A stretch of 64,000 nt of DNA from Aquilaria yunnanensis (GCA_039654915.1 CM077594.1:71666393-71730392), one strand, 5' to 3'. Positions 22,610 to 34,132 are shown, counted from the first letter of the stretch. The notes: generated by a model not told the origin, from the letters alone. Numbers and translations: made by a program.

Positions 22610-24036
22610 CAAATTCCTCACTAGTCTTGGATACAAATAAGGGTAACTCTTGGCAATTTCCTATTCTACTTCCCAGGTTGCCTCTTCAGGAGTATGGTTA
22701 CTCCACTGTAACTTGACCATAGAAATCCACCTGCTTCTCAACTTCCTAGTGTCTCTAGCTAGGAACTGAATTGGTACCTCTTCATATGAAAGGTTTGGGG
22801 CTATAGGTACACTAGCAGGTACTTCTATCTATTTGGAACTTGGAACATATTTCTTGAGTAAACTCACATGAAACACATCATGTATGTTACCAAGTTATGG
22901 TGGCAAATCCAATTGGTATGCCATATTTCCAACCTTGTTGGCCCTATGTATCTGGGTGCTAGTTTGCCTTTCTTTCCAAATCTTATCACTCATTTCATAG
23001 GAGAAAGCTTAATCCATACCTAGTTTTCTTCCTAGAATTCCAGGTCTCTCCTCCTTTTCAGGTTGGCATAAGACTGCTGCCTATCATTTGTAGCTTGGAT
23101 TCCTGTTTGAATTAGTCTTATCTTTTCTATTGTCTCTTTAACAATATCTGGCCCCAACTCCAATTTAGCCTTTGGCTGATGCTAGCAATGAGGAGTTATG
23201 CATTTCTTGCCATATAAGGCTTCATAAGGGGCTATTCCAATCACTGAATGATATCCATTGTTGTAAGAGAATTCCACTAACAGGAGATGCACATCCCACT
23301 CTCCTTGAAAATCATTGACACAGCATCTTAACTATCCTCCAGAGTTTGAATTGTTCTCTCTGTTTGTCCATCAGTCTATGGATGGTATGCGGAACTAAAC
23401 CTAAGTTTAGTTCCTAATGCCTGATGTAGGGATTTCCAGAACCTAGAGACAAACCTAGGATCCCTATATGATACAATGCCATCAGGCACTCCATGTAATC
23501 TCACTATTTCTCTTTTATAAAGTTGAGCAAGCTTGTCTAAAGAATCAGTGACATCCATGTAATCTATCCACAATGACCTAAATGGCATTATGTTTTATTC
23601 TTGTTAGTGGCATTCCCACTACAAAATCCATAAATATGGATCCTCATTTTCTCTAAGGTATGGGCAAGCTTTGAAGCTTCCCTCTTGGTTTCTGGTGCTC
23701 AACCTTCACTTGTTGGCACACTTCACATTGGGTTGCGTGGATACCAATGTCTTGTTTCATATATGGCCACCAAAAGTAAGCTCTAAGAGCATGGTACATC
23801 TTTGTGGCTCCAAGATGCGTACTCAGCTTACTAGAGTGTACTTCTTCCAGAATTTGGAATCTTAGATTATCCTTTTCAGGCACATACAATCTATTATGGA
23901 AGTACAACAACCCTTGCTTATAGGAGAATCCTTGAAAAAGTTCTCCTTTCCTTTGTCCAGACACTAGTCCTATGTTCTCATCACTAAATTGGGCTTCCCT
24001 GATAAGTTTCTTCCATTCAGGGGTAATGGTGAGCAA
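22610..24036 (-). pseudogene. Integrase and chromodomain of CrC
   Basis: The frame at 23653-24036 begins with the linker and the zinc finger (HSSKLSTHLGATKMYHAL ... CEVCQQVKVEH). The core follows at 23376-23588 with DYMDVTDSL and VSYRDPRF, where the usual SDRD is SYRD, and ends SSAYHP. Further on are pieces of the C-terminal domain. A chromodomain-like end near 22640-22760 reads RDTRKLRS, MVKLQWSNHTPEEATWEVE. Stops and frameshifts separate the parts. The catalytic glutamate segment is degraded. Confidence 0.75.
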
Positions 24037-24054
24037 ACTAAGCTGCTCATGTTC

Positions 24055-24441
24055 CTAATTTAGCCATTGACTTGCTAAGCAAGTAAAGCTAAGGTTCTCA
24101 GCCTTATGCTCTCCTTCTCCACCCTTGAGAACCCCAGTATAATTTCTACTTAGGGCATCAGCCGCTACATTGGCTTTACCAGCTATGTACTCAATCACAC
24201 AGTCAAAGTCTTTCAAGTATTCCAACCACCATCTCTGTCTCATATTCAAGTCCTTCTGAATAAAAAGGTATTTGAGACTTTTCTGGTCTGTATAGACCTG
24301 AAATTTATTACCCAACAGGTAATGCCTCCATTGCTTTAAAGCAAATACTACTGCTACCAGCTCCAGGTCATGCACTAGATATTTCTTTTCATGGGGTCTT
24401 AATTTTCTTGACCCAAAGGCAATAGCTTGCTTTTCTTGCAT
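24055..24441 (-). pseudogene. RNase H of CrC
   Basis: An open block of 128 codons with [42 protein letters not shown] and NVAADALSRNY. This is the complete second half of a gypsy RNase H. The first Asp motif (YTDASHIGQG) lies at the end of the neighbouring RT frame at 24448-24490, separated by one stop. Confidence 0.8.
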
Positions 24442-24447
24442 TAGGAC

Positions 24448-25330
24448 TCAGCCTTGCCCTATATGAGATGCATCAGTATACACCTCATAATCCTTTTCAG
24501 GATCTGGTAAAACTGACACAGGAGTTGTTGTCAGCCTCTTTTTAAGCTCTTGGAAGCTTTCCTCACACTTGGTTTCCAAGACAAATTTCTGGTTCTTTCT
24601 GGTTAACTGGGTCATAGCTGCTACTATAACAGAGAATTTTGGTACAAATATCCTGTAATAGCCAGCTAACCCTAAGAAACTTCTAACTTCCTTCACATAT
24701 TGGGGTTGCTTCCAATCCAGGATTGACCATACCTTTTTAGGATCCACAGCCAAACCTTGATCATTTATCACATGACCCAGAAATCCAATTTCTTGAGTCC
24801 AAAACTTACATTTACTTGGCTTCCCATAAAGTTTATGTTCTTGGAGTGAGCCAATCACTATCTTTAGATGTTTTTTATGAGTTTCCTCATCTTTTGAGTA
24901 TACTAAATTATCATCAATGAACGCTACCACAAAGTGGTCTAGGTGTGTTCTAAACAGCCTCTAAATTAAATCCATGAAAAATGCAGGTCAATTGGTAAGC
25001 CCAAATGGCATTACTACATACTCAAAATGTCCATACCTAGTCCTGAAAGTAGTCTTAGGTATGTCTTCCTCCTTAATTCTTAGCTCGAAATAACCAGACC
25101 TTAGATCTATTTTTGAAAACACCTTTGCTCTTTTCAACTAGTCAAATAGATCTTCAATTCTTGGGAGGGGGTACTTGTTCTTAATGGTTAAAGCATTAAG
25201 CTTTCTATAATCTATACAGAGGCTAAGGGTTCCATCCTTCTTTTTCACAAATAAGATAGGTGCTCGCCAAGGAGACACACTAGGTCTAATGAACCCTTCT
25301 CAAGCAACTCATCTATTTGCTTTTTCAATT
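24448..25330 (-). pseudogene. Reverse transcriptase of CrC
   Basis: The frame at 24448-24930 starts at the active site (MVAFIDDNLVYSKDEE) and runs through KCKFWTQEIGFLGHVI and FLGLAGYYRIF. Upstream, in broken frames at 24931-25330, are the fingers and palm ([14 protein letters not shown], [20 protein letters not shown]). The catalytic pair is intact, but FIDDILVY has become FIDDNLVY. A stop near 24961 separates the halves. Confidence 0.8.
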
Positions 25331-26000
25331 CTACCATTTCAAGTAGTGCCATCCTATATGGGGCAGTAGACATTGGTGTTGCTCCTGGTACCAGTATAAT
25401 TTTAAACTCCACCTCCCTCAATTGTGGTAGTCCAGGTAGGTCTGTAGGGAAGACCTCTGGAAAATCCTGAACTATAGGTATCTGCCTAAGTTCATTAGCT
25501 ACTTCCTGGTCATTAAGTTCGAGGCATTCATATTCATCTTCTAGAGTTATTAGTTTCAACACTTCAATTTGGGAATCCAAAGCTAACTCTAGTGATTTAT
25601 CTAGTTTATATGGTTCAAAACCAGGCATCAATAATTGTCTAGCATGACAATCTATAATCACTTTATGGTCACTTAGCTAGTTCATGCCCAATATGACATC
25701 ATAATCATAAGTGTCTAGCACTATGAAGTTTGTTCTTAGTTTTAGCTTGTCTATTTGAATTTCATAGTTTTCAACATGTGATATGTAAACAAAACTTCAT
25801 TGCCAGAAGTTTTAACTAAATACATTTTTGTCATGTCCTTTACTTCTAAATTCATGGTCTTAGCAAAGCTAGTAGAAATTACAGACAATGAAGCTCCAGT
25901 ATCAAATAGTGCAAACACTAACTGGCCATTAAGGTAAATGGTACCTTTTAGGGCTATCGTGCTACTCTTCTGCTGACTAGACTCCCTTTAGAGAGCTTCG
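25245..26000 (-). pseudogene. Protease and RT N-terminus of CrC
   Basis: The protease active site LFDTGASLSVIS lies near 25880-25910. The frame at 25245-25661 holds the link to [26 protein letters not shown] and [23 protein letters not shown]. The part between (25665-25850) is broken by stops. Confidence 0.75.
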
Positions 26001-26129
26001 GCCTCTGGTGCTTCCTACACCTTTCTGGAAGTCTACAGCTGAAATACCCTACCAGGGGGTACATTAGCCCTCCTCTGATCCTGAGGTACCCTTAGTGACT
26101 GCCTCCCTCCTTGAGTTGGCAGTTTTATT

Positions 26130-26442
26130 CTTAGCTAGAGCATAGACATCTGCCCACCAGGTCCCCTGGGGTTAAACCTCCCCAGTATTCTCCTGTCATC
26201 CCCTCTCTTTGGACAATCTCTCACCTAGTGGTTTGGGGCTCCACACATTTGGCATGCACTAAAAGCTTTGAAGCATGGCTTCTTTTCATGAAATTTACCA
26301 CAAGTGTTGTATTGATGACCATATTGCTGTGGTCCTTTTTCCTTTTTATTTTCTTTTCTTCCCCCACTTGGTTCAACCACCTCTCTTGGCCTCGTTTGTT
26401 TCCCTTTCTGGGATCCACTCCCATTTCCAGGGCCACTCTTAG
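26130..26442 (-). pseudogene. Nucleocapsid end of CrC gag
   Basis: Lys/Arg-rich sequence leads into CGKFHEKKPC and CQMCGAPNH, a stop, then DCPKRGDDRR: the two-knuckle arrangement of Tekay gag. The frame is cut at 26442 where the next LTR arm begins, so the capsid part is lost. Confidence 0.7.
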
Positions 26443-27870
26443 TGTTACCCACTCCGGGGCAGTCCAGTTATGATGCCAAAACTATGCATTTAGACTCCCA
26501 GGATTGGTAATGTTCTGTAGGCCATCAAAACACTACCCTCAGTGTGCATACCCAAGTGGCCCTCTTGGGCACTATGTAAATACATGCATATTGTCCCAAG
26601 CATCACACACATATTCACATTTCATGCACACCATGGCAGCAAAGAAGGAAAACACTAGCACAAGTCTTAGTTTTGGCTTCCACACATCAGGCAATCTTGT
26701 TAAGTTCTAGTGGCCAGCTACTGCACTTGTAACTTCCACTAATAAACTGTATCATTCTAGCCACATAGGCCCATGTTTTATTTGCTCCATTATCAAGTAG
26801 AGACTTAGAGAAAACCAAGGAATTTTTTTTTACATCAATAGCCCACCTATGCACCAAGTTATGGATTTTTTAAGTTGGTTACAAAATTCTGACCAAATGA
26901 ACAGTAACTCATCCAATTTTGCAACGTCATATCTTTGGCTACAAGGATCCAAATCCAGAAATTCGAAATTTCAGTTCAACCTCTAGATGTTCTCTAGGAT
27001 TGGTCAAAATTTCATACCAATATTCATTCTACACAGGGAGATATTAAACTTTAGGGACATGGTTGAAATTCTGGCAACTTTTGGACCATTTTGCCCATAC
27101 AATTTTCCCAAACCATGCAAACACTTCATTAACAAGGGGAAAGGCATCCAAGGCTAGCCCATATATTTCCAATACACATATGAATTACATTCCCTTTATT
27201 TTAACAACTTTATGTGTCCAAAACAGAATTTACAAGTAAGCAGCCCATCATTCACACTTAGGCAGCTTTGCACCACATCACTTACATAGCCAAAACATTA
27301 CTCAAATGTTCACATACTTGTCTCATTTTACATACACTACATGTACATGCATACATGCACTACAATATGGTCTTAACTCAGCTAAATACGCACCCTAGGT
27401 TACAGGAGGTCCTTAGACACAATGGACTCCAAAAACAGGATGCTGGACAGCTACTGCACAACACAGTAAATACCACCAATTAAAAATACCAAATGTGCTC
27501 CTAAAATCACCAAAATTTCCAGATCATAACTAGACATATGAAAGTTCTTGTACCTGAAATTTCAGATAAAAATTCAAACCAAAAAGGTTAGTTTGAAGGT
27601 GATATTTCTGCTGGACCTGAAATGACAGAATTGAGGGGAGTAAGTTTCATTGAGAAACTTAGTAAGGGTAACACTTGGTTTCTTAAGGTAATGTGATCCT
27701 CATTAAAACCTGCATACAAAGACACTAAAGCACAAAAACCACAATGCATATATACAAGATATAGCAACCAAATGCAGCAGCCAAACACAAACAACAACAC
27801 ATGAAATGTGGCAGCAACATATACCATGGGTTAGTCCATAAACCACATAATAAACATAACCGAATCACTG
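26443..27870 (-). repeat. LTR related to CrA-3, minus orientation
   Basis: The minus strand ends GGAGTGGGTAACA at 26443, like the LTR ends at 44838 and 48499. It matches the CrA-3 LTR backwards over at least 26443-27130. From 27130 to about 27870 it has no coding potential; this is probably the upstream half of the same LTR, and the start is not certain. The junction with CrC at 26442 shows no duplicated target. Confidence 0.6.
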
Positions 27871-27879
27871 TGGCAGCCC

Positions 27880-28368
27880 TCCTCAAGCTAATGCTTGGTC
27901 TTAGGATGATTTTAACAGTAGTTAGTACTAACTTTGGGCTCTAGAAACCCTCATTTTACTGCCATCTTTGTCATTTATAATTTCTAAATTTGGAGTCCTG
28001 TAGCCAAAGATATAATGTTGCAAAATTGGCTAAGTTACTGTTCTTTTGGTCAAAATTTTGTAACCAACTTCAAAAATTCATAACTTGGTCCATAGATGGG
28101 CTATTGATGTAAAAAAAAATTCCTTGGTTTGCTCTAAGTCTCTACTTGATAATGGAGTGAATAAATAGGGGGCACATGGCTAGAATGATGTAGTTTATTA
28201 GTGGAACATACAGGTGTAATGGTTGGTCACTAGAACTTAACAAGATTGCCTAATGTGTGGTAGCCAAGATTAACACTTGTACTAGTGTTTTTCTTCTTTG
28301 CTGCCATGGTGTACATGAAATGTGAAGATGTGTGTGATGGTTGGACCAATATGCATGTGTTTACATAG
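27880..28368 (+). repeat. 5' LTR of CrA-3, first part
   Basis: It matches the 3' LTR at 47900-48375 (GTAACCAACTTNAAAAA, CTATTGATGTAAAAAAA). It is the inverted partner of 26560-27060. The exact start is unclear. It ends at the CATAG target of Tat-2. Confidence 0.65.
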
Positions 28369-29134
28369 TGATGCCCATCGGCATCTTCGTTGTACGACAT
28401 GATGACCTGAAGTAGAGCATTCCGGTGTGAGAGTGCCTGAAATACTCAAAAGAACAGGGGTTAAGAGCTCCCCGGAATGTGTTTCTGGGGGTCGAGCCTC
28501 TGACGCCCAAGTACGTATTTGGTGAGTAAGGAGCAGAGAGTGGAGAGTGAAAGAGTGGACAGAGTTGTGTATATCCCCCTTTATCAAGGTTATTCTCCAA
28601 GTATTTATAGAAGAGCGTTGGGAGAAGTCCGTTTGACGTAGCTCACTCAGATCATGACACGTGTTCGGTCGGGTGTGATCCGTATCTTCGGGGATGGGGG
28701 ACGTCTAGCTGGCCATAGGCTATTTTGTCCAGGAGTCAGGGCCATGGGAGGTCTATGTGTCAGGGGTATGCGTGATGTCTCCGTGTTAGAGGCTTTTTAA
28801 CCCTTTTTTTCTTATTTCCATAAGACCCCTTCAGGTAACAAGACCTCTTTGACCCCTTCGGAGTGTGAAATCCCTTCGGAATAGGAGGCCCCCTTCGGCT
28901 AGATATGATCACAGAGGGTTGTCCGGATGAGCTCTTCGGCGGAGCAGGGCACCTTTGGGAGAAGCTCTACCTCATCGAGGGTGGTGGTTGACCAAGGTTA
29001 GAGGGTCATGGACTGTGCGCCCTCTTTTTTTGAGGTTGCTGCTTGTCTGATCTGAGCGTGATGCATGACTTTTACTGAGGGTGGTGCTCGTTAGAGCTTA
29101 GGAGTTCAGAGGGTAATAGCCCTTTGGCTATCAC
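28369..29134 (-). repeat. 3' LTR of Tat-2
   Basis: The 766-base LTR reads on the minus strand from TGATAGCCAAAGGGCTATTA (29134) to GGGCATCA (28369). It contains the same ATG 32 bases from its end (28400) as the 5' copy. A TATTTATAG box lies near 28597-28606, read as CTATAAATA on the minus strand. Confidence 0.85.
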
Positions 29135-29147
29135 ATGCCCTCCTTGG
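29135..29147 (-). other. Polypurine tract of Tat-2
   Basis: The minus strand reads AAGGAGGGCATG directly before TGATAGCC. The equivalent in Tat-3 is AAGGGGGGCATG. Confidence 0.8.
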
Positions 29148-29538
29148 TGAGTCGAAGATATGTCTTCGGTTTTGAACTTTCGAGAGCCAATCGTGGAGCC
29201 CTTCGGATGAGAGTCTCTTTGATCTAGAACATTTGTTCTTGCCAAGATAATGGCATTTATCCCTTCGGGATAGGTGTCTGGTGTTCCCGAGGTTGTTTCT
29301 TTAATCAAAGTGTGTCTGTTCCAGGCTTTTTAATGCCTGTTAATGGACCGTTATGTCTACTTGATGCATTTTCTTGGGAAAGGCCTAAGTTTGACAGTTG
29401 TTAGGGGCGTGCCCTCGTTTCCCGCACTGGGTAACATGTGTCACCTGGTCACTGGGGAATGGTTACATCCATTTCGTTAAATGTGCCTCTTCACCTTCGA
29501 GGGGCAATTATGGCGACGCTTTACCTCCCTCATTTGGC

Positions 29539-29547
29539 CTATAAATC
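29539..29547 (+). promoter_or_regulatory. Likely TATA box of the Tat-2 antisense gene
   Basis: CTATAAATC lies ~400 bases inside the 3' LTR and about 300 bases before the conserved coding start. Downstream the leader (GCTCTCAAATTTTC, GCGGCGGTGCGATTTCC, CACGACGGCGTC) matches that of Tat-3, which has TATATATAAAC at the same place (61442-61452). Confidence 0.55.
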
Positions 29548-30696
29548 CTCCTTTCCTCATTAGTTTTTTCACACTTACACTCTATTGCTCTCAAATTTTC
29601 TCCATTTTTCCTGCGACGGTGGTAGCGGCGGTGCGATTTCCAGCAAGTTTTCACGACGGCGTCTAGAAATCTAGAGTTCAGCAAAATTTTTGGTGGCTTT
29701 TTCTTCCCGAAGACCTTCGATTTTCTATTTTTATAGCTTTCTTTTCCGAAGTCATCTCCTTCTTCTAAAGTCATTTTTCGGCTTTGTTTCTTTCTTTCCT
29801 TTTAGCTTTTTTGAAGTTAATTTTCCCTCTTCCAAATGTCTTCCCCTGTTCCGCTCATGTCTGTTTAGACTGTCCCCAAGAGCTGGCTTCCTCTTAATTC
29901 TCATATGAGTTGTACCACTTTGGCAAAGTTAGCGAAGTGGACAACTAAATTATTTCTCCCTTCTTACATAGTTATCAGGCTACCTACTCTTGGCCTATTC
30001 AGTTACATGAATAATCCAGACGAGCTGACCATTTTTCAGGCCCAACTGAAGGCCGGACTTCAGTTTCCTCTACCGAAGATGTTTTGCGACTTCTGCCAAT
30101 TCCATGGCATAGCCGTGAATCAGCTTCCTCCCAACTCTTACTCCTACATCAATGCTTTCCTTTGCATGTGTGGGGTTTTCAGGATAGAACCTCACTTTGT
30201 TTTTTTCATGCAATACTACAAACTCCACCCTGTCCCAAAGGGTGGCTTCTATTTTCTACTTCCTCGGGGTTCTAGGAGTAAGAAGTTTACATTTACCTTC
30301 AACACGAATGATAGTTGGCGAGGGTGGCAAAGGAAGTTCTTCTTCCTGAAGGTGGCTGACCAGTAGGGGCACATTCCAACCAACTGGGCATAGGGGACAC
30401 TGCCTATAGATGTAGTTGGCCCCCGAAAACTGCTAACCCTAAAATTGGAAGCCCAGTTCGAGGAGTTTGATAGCCATATTCGGGCTGTCATGGATTGGGA
30501 CCCTGTGGTTCCCCCCGTTCCCTGTAACCGTTTCCCATCAGATGAAACTTAATGACCGAAGAGGTCCTTCGGGAATTGGGGGTGATCAAGGAGCACATTA
30601 CCGACCTGAACATGCTGCAACCTCTTTTTGACGGGAAGAAGTCATGGTTGGTAATGCTCCTTCGGGGTGAACTCACGTACTCGGCCCTTAAAGAAA

Positions 30697-30763
30697 GTAA
30701 GTTCCTTTCCAGATTTTTCATCCCTTTCTGTTCGTACTTACACTGATATTCTTCTTTTTGTAG
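30697..30763 (+). other. Intron 1 of the Tat-2 antisense gene
   Basis: GAAA/GTAAGT ... TTTTTGTAG/AGATGGG. The same position and consensus is found in Tat-3 (60326-60398). Confidence 0.7.
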
Positions 30764-31168
30764 AGATGGGTGACAAATCTGCCGCCTTCTACAAGTCCCT
30801 CCTCCTTGGCCAGGCCAAGAAGGGGGAGCAGACCCGGAAGATGGTGGCGGTGAAGAGAAAGAAGCCGTCCGAGGGACCATCTTTGGTTCCGAGGTCAAAG
30901 AAAATGAAAGAGGACCTCATTCCTCCACCTTCCGGAGACGACGTGGGGACTGAGGACCAGACCCATGTTCGGGAGGATCCACCCTCGGAACCAGCCATCC
31001 ATTCGACTCCCCTTAGTCCCAGTACCGTGGCGGAGACTTTGGGGACCTCGGTTGGGGGGTTTTCGGCTGAGGAGCTAGATGAGCGCCAAAAAGGTAAAGG
31101 CAAGAACGTCCCCGATGAGGTCTTTGAAATCAGCAACTCCGACGGTGATGACGCAGAACTTCCACCAG

Positions 31169-31279
31169 GTTTTTCCCTTAGCCATTCTTCTATGAGTTCA
31201 GGAATTTTTGGTGATTTAGATCTTATAGATGAGTGGCTAAGGGATAACGTACTGATGGAACTTCAGTGGGACTTTGCAG
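31169..31279 (+). other. Intron 2 of the Tat-2 antisense gene
   Basis: CCAG/GTTTTT ... ACTTTGCAG. Removing these 111 bases keeps the frame (PPG-ETVQAPW). Tat-3 has GTTTGT...TTTTGCAG at the same place. The ORF also stays open through the intron in Tat-2. Confidence 0.65.
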
Positions 31280-31538
31280 GAGAAACAGTGCAGGCTCCCT
31301 GGGTGGAAGATCATGCCCAGAAGAAGGCCATTCGGGATGCCAAAATCCCGAAGGGAAATATCCCAATGGAGCCCTTCTGGTCATTCATGGAGGACATGAA
31401 CTTGTTCTCCGTGGATAGCCAGAAGATGGCTGCTCAGATGGTGACTGGGGTCATCACACACGCCACTTTTCAGTCTCTGACTGAAAAGTGCCCGATTGAA
31501 GAGATCCTCTCTGTGTGGATGACCGACAGGCTACCCAG

Positions 31539-31618
31539 GTAAACTCCTACCCTTTTGATACTTAGTGATTTTTTTTTCATTTTCCTTATGCTCCTTACTC
31601 AGGGTCTCTCTTTTACAA
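31539..31618 (+). other. Intron 3 of the Tat-2 antisense gene, acceptor lost
   Basis: The donor CAG/GTAAAC is kept. The acceptor position reads TTTTACAA where Tat-1 has TTTTTGCAG and Tat-3 TTCTGTAG. The nearest other AG is at 31601-31602. Confidence 0.6.
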
Positions 31619-32383
31619 CTCTTGGCATACACGGGTTACTATCGGGCCTGGGCAGCCAAGCAAACTTTGGTCCAAACTCACTCCGATGAGTCTCTAGTGA
31701 AGGCCAAGGAAAATTTGGCTAGCTCTGTCGTTAAGTATGATGAGCTAAATAAGATAGCCAAGGAGGATCTGGCCAATCTTTGAGAGGAGATGCTCAAAAT
31801 CCAAGGGAGCTTATCCAAGACTTCTCTTCGAAGATGTCAGACCTCAAAGTGAGGTTGATAGGCATGACCTCAGCCAACGAGGTACTTCAAAAGGACAAAG
31901 ACGATGCTGCTGCCCAAGTGGCGAAGGCCTTCGATCTCAACTCAAAGCTTCAGGCCGAGGTTGAGAGGTTGATGAATGATGGAAAAAAGAAGAAGAAGAA
32001 GCTGGCGAGGGAGATCATGGAGCTTCGGCAAGATCTGGAGGATTTGCACGTGGAGAAGATGAAGTCTGACCAAGCAGCGAAAAGGTCTTATCAGGACGGC
32101 TTCTGCCTCGCCCATCACCAAGTCTTATCAAGATTTCCAAATCTCTACCTCTCATTCTGGGTGGCCCTGGACATCCTCGAAGGGCCATCTTGGTATTGGT
32201 CAAAGGCGGAGTTCCTTAACCTCCCTACTATTCCACCTTCGGCTCCTGGATCTACTGATAAAGATTCTAAAGGTTTAGAGGCCGAGGATGGTGAGGAACC
32301 AGCGGATGTCCAGCATCGCTAATAGGCCTCCTTTTTCTTCTTTCCCTTCTGTAATCCACCTGTTATATTCTTTTACCGATGTT

Positions 32384-32389
32384 AATAAA
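32384..32389 (+). terminator. Poly(A) signal after the Tat-2 antisense gene
   Basis: AATAAA stands 62 bases after the stop at 32322, followed by a GT-rich stretch (TGTTGTATTTGG). It lies in the spacer between the convergent genes. I see no equally good signal in Tat-1 or Tat-3. Confidence 0.5.
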
Positions 32390-33040
32390 ATTTGCTTTCT
32401 TCAAACTCTGTTGTATTTGGCCAGTACTTCTTCAGAAAGCACTTTTTTTTTGTGAAACTTAACCTTTGTTCAAATTATGACTGATCAACATTTTATACAC
32501 AAAGGTACAGTTCAGCAATATACATGCTTGGATGACCAGCTTCGGCATTCATAGCGTTTGTTTCCAAAAAAATTTCCAACTTCCAGGCACGTACTTGGGG
32601 AAATTCTACTTCGGGAACTACGTTCGATCGAGGGAAACACCTATCTTCGGGAACAACCATCCTTGGTCATGCTTGGTGTTTTTGCATGACTAAATTTTTT
32701 GTAAGTGTCCATCTTGGCACTTTTAGGAGATAAACACCTTTGGTACCCACCATCGTCGTATGCTTGCCGAAGGCTAGTCATTTTTACAAGCTTATCGCTT
32801 CGGCGTACCCATGATCGAAAATTTGGCTAATCATCGGGTGGTCTCATTGTTCATGAGCGGGTATGCTCAAGATTTATTTGCTCAGATGCCTTCAGAAAAA
32901 GTCTCATTACACCACATTCGGTTAACTACCTAGGGGGAGAATAATACAATTTTTCCTTTTCCTCAGAAAACTCTAAGTATAGAATCTTCTAAAAGAATCT
33001 GAATGCCATGTATTTTTCAATTCTCCACCCTCGGTGTCAC
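32390..33040. other. Spacer between convergent genes of Tat-2
   Basis: No coding potential is evident. CTTCGG-type motifs recur, as in the spacer of Tat-3. It probably holds the 3' untranslated regions of both genes. Confidence 0.4.
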
Positions 33041-34130
33041 CGAGCTTGTGCACTCCTGGTCGTATTTCTCTAAGAACCAAATAGGACCCCTCCCAGTTTG
33101 CGCGAAGTGCTCCATGCGATGGTCTTCGGGGTCTGAACTCTACTTTTCAGAGAACGAGGTCTCCCTTTTTGATTCCTTCCCATTTCACATGTAAGTTGCT
33201 AGCGATGGCTGCTCTCTGCTGGAAAGCTTTTCTTCTCAGCTCGGCCATTTCTCTTTGTTCTTCAAGGAGGTCCAATTTGGTCCTTAATCCAAGGTTGTTT
33301 CCTTCTTCGTCGAACACCTGTACCCTAACTGATGGCTGGATGATTTGTACGAGAATAATGGCCCCTGAACCGAATATGAGTGAAAAGGCTGTTTCACCCG
33401 TGGCTCTCCTCGGGGTGGTTCGGTAGCTCCATAACACGCTTGCGAGTTCTCTTGGCCATTTTCCCTTTGCTTCTTTTACCCTCTTCTTCAGGCCATCCGT
33501 TATTGTCCTGTTGGACACTTCAACTTGCCAATTGCTTTGAGATGGGCTACCGGGGTGAAGTGCAGTTTAGTTTCGAGGTCAGTAATGAATTCCTGGAACC
33601 CTTTATCGGTGAATTGGGAGCCATTATCGGCCACTATTACCCTAGGGATCCCGAATCTGCATATGATGCTTTTCTTGACGAATCTCTGTATATCCTTTGT
33701 TGATATCGCTGATAAGGGCTCTGCCTCAATCCATTTGGTGAAGTAGTCTAGTGCAACTACACAAAATTTGAGCCCTCCGGGAGCAGTTGATAGAGGCCCA
33801 ATGAGGTTTATGCCCCATACGGTGAAGGGACAGGGATAGTTGTTCGAAGTTATCTCCTTCGAAGGTAGCCTCTAGACAGGAGCATGCCTTTGGCAATTAT
33901 CACACTTTTGGATGAACTGCCTTGCGTCCTTCCTCAGAGTGGGCCAGAAATACCCTTGCCGAAGGAGTACTGTAGGAAGGGTGTTGGTTCCTATGTGTGA
34001 ACCACAAGCTCCTTCATGGACTTCTTTGAGGATTGCTTCGACATCCTCTTCACCGATACAACTCTGTAATGAGGTGGTGTATCCTTGTCGATACAGGTCT
34101 TCCCCTATCAGGAAGTATCTTCCTGATGAT
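33040..34130 (-). pseudogene. Integrase of Tat-2
   Basis: The clear block 33147-33518 starts at SNRTITDGLKKRVKEAKGKWPRE, just after the catalytic glutamate segment, then LWSYRTTPRRATGETAF and the basic C-terminal part (GLRTKLDLLEEQREMAELRRKAFQQR). Upstream pieces at 33520-34120 (zinc finger, core) lie in shifting frames with stops. The arrangement equals Tat-1. Confidence 0.75.
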
Positions 34131-34132
34131 TT

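Larger units (their letters stand above)
20513..26442 (-). mobile_element. CrC: Tekay-like chromovirus, 5'-truncated
   Basis: On the minus strand there are gag end, protease, RT, RNase H, integrase with chromodomain, PPT and 3' LTR. The 5' LTR, PBS and most of gag are missing; the element stops at 26442 against an LTR arm of another family. Its LTR is the same family as the solo LTR at 35403-37979. Coding frames are less damaged than in CrA-1, with clean blocks of 120-160 codons. Confidence 0.85.
29857..32322 (+). pseudogene. Antisense extra gene of Tat-2, four exons
   Basis: Exon 1 (~29857-30696) encodes the domain resembling Pfam 'putative gypsy type transposon': LGLFSYMNNPDELTIFQAQL, LPPNSYSYINAFLCMCGVF, YYKLHPVPKGGFYFLLPRG. 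The ORF track start 29905 is not ancestral; comparison with Tat-3 places the start near 29857, followed by a stop (TAG, about 29866). Intron 1 is 30697-30763, exon 2 is 30764-31168 (MGDKSAAFYKSLLLGQA; Ser/Pro-rich), intron 2 is 31169-31279, exon 3 is 31280-31538, and exon 4 is 31619-32322 (coiled coil, DGFCLAHHQVL). Stops at 30361, 30390 and 31783 and a short deletion near 30550 kill it. The acceptor of intron 3 is mutated. The product is unknown. Confidence 0.75.

Noticed and set aside
29905..30366. Antisense gene of Tat-2 as a single-exon gene starting at 29905
   Set aside because: Homology with Tat-3 continues upstream of 29905 and downstream beyond the stop at 30361, with introns; 29905 is only the first ATG after a stop.
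30488..31136. Minus-strand frames of 115-136 codons over exon 2 of the Tat-2 antisense gene
   Set aside because: They are opposite to the conserved exon and rich in Ser/Pro, and the exon reading is supported by Tat-3 homology and splice sites.
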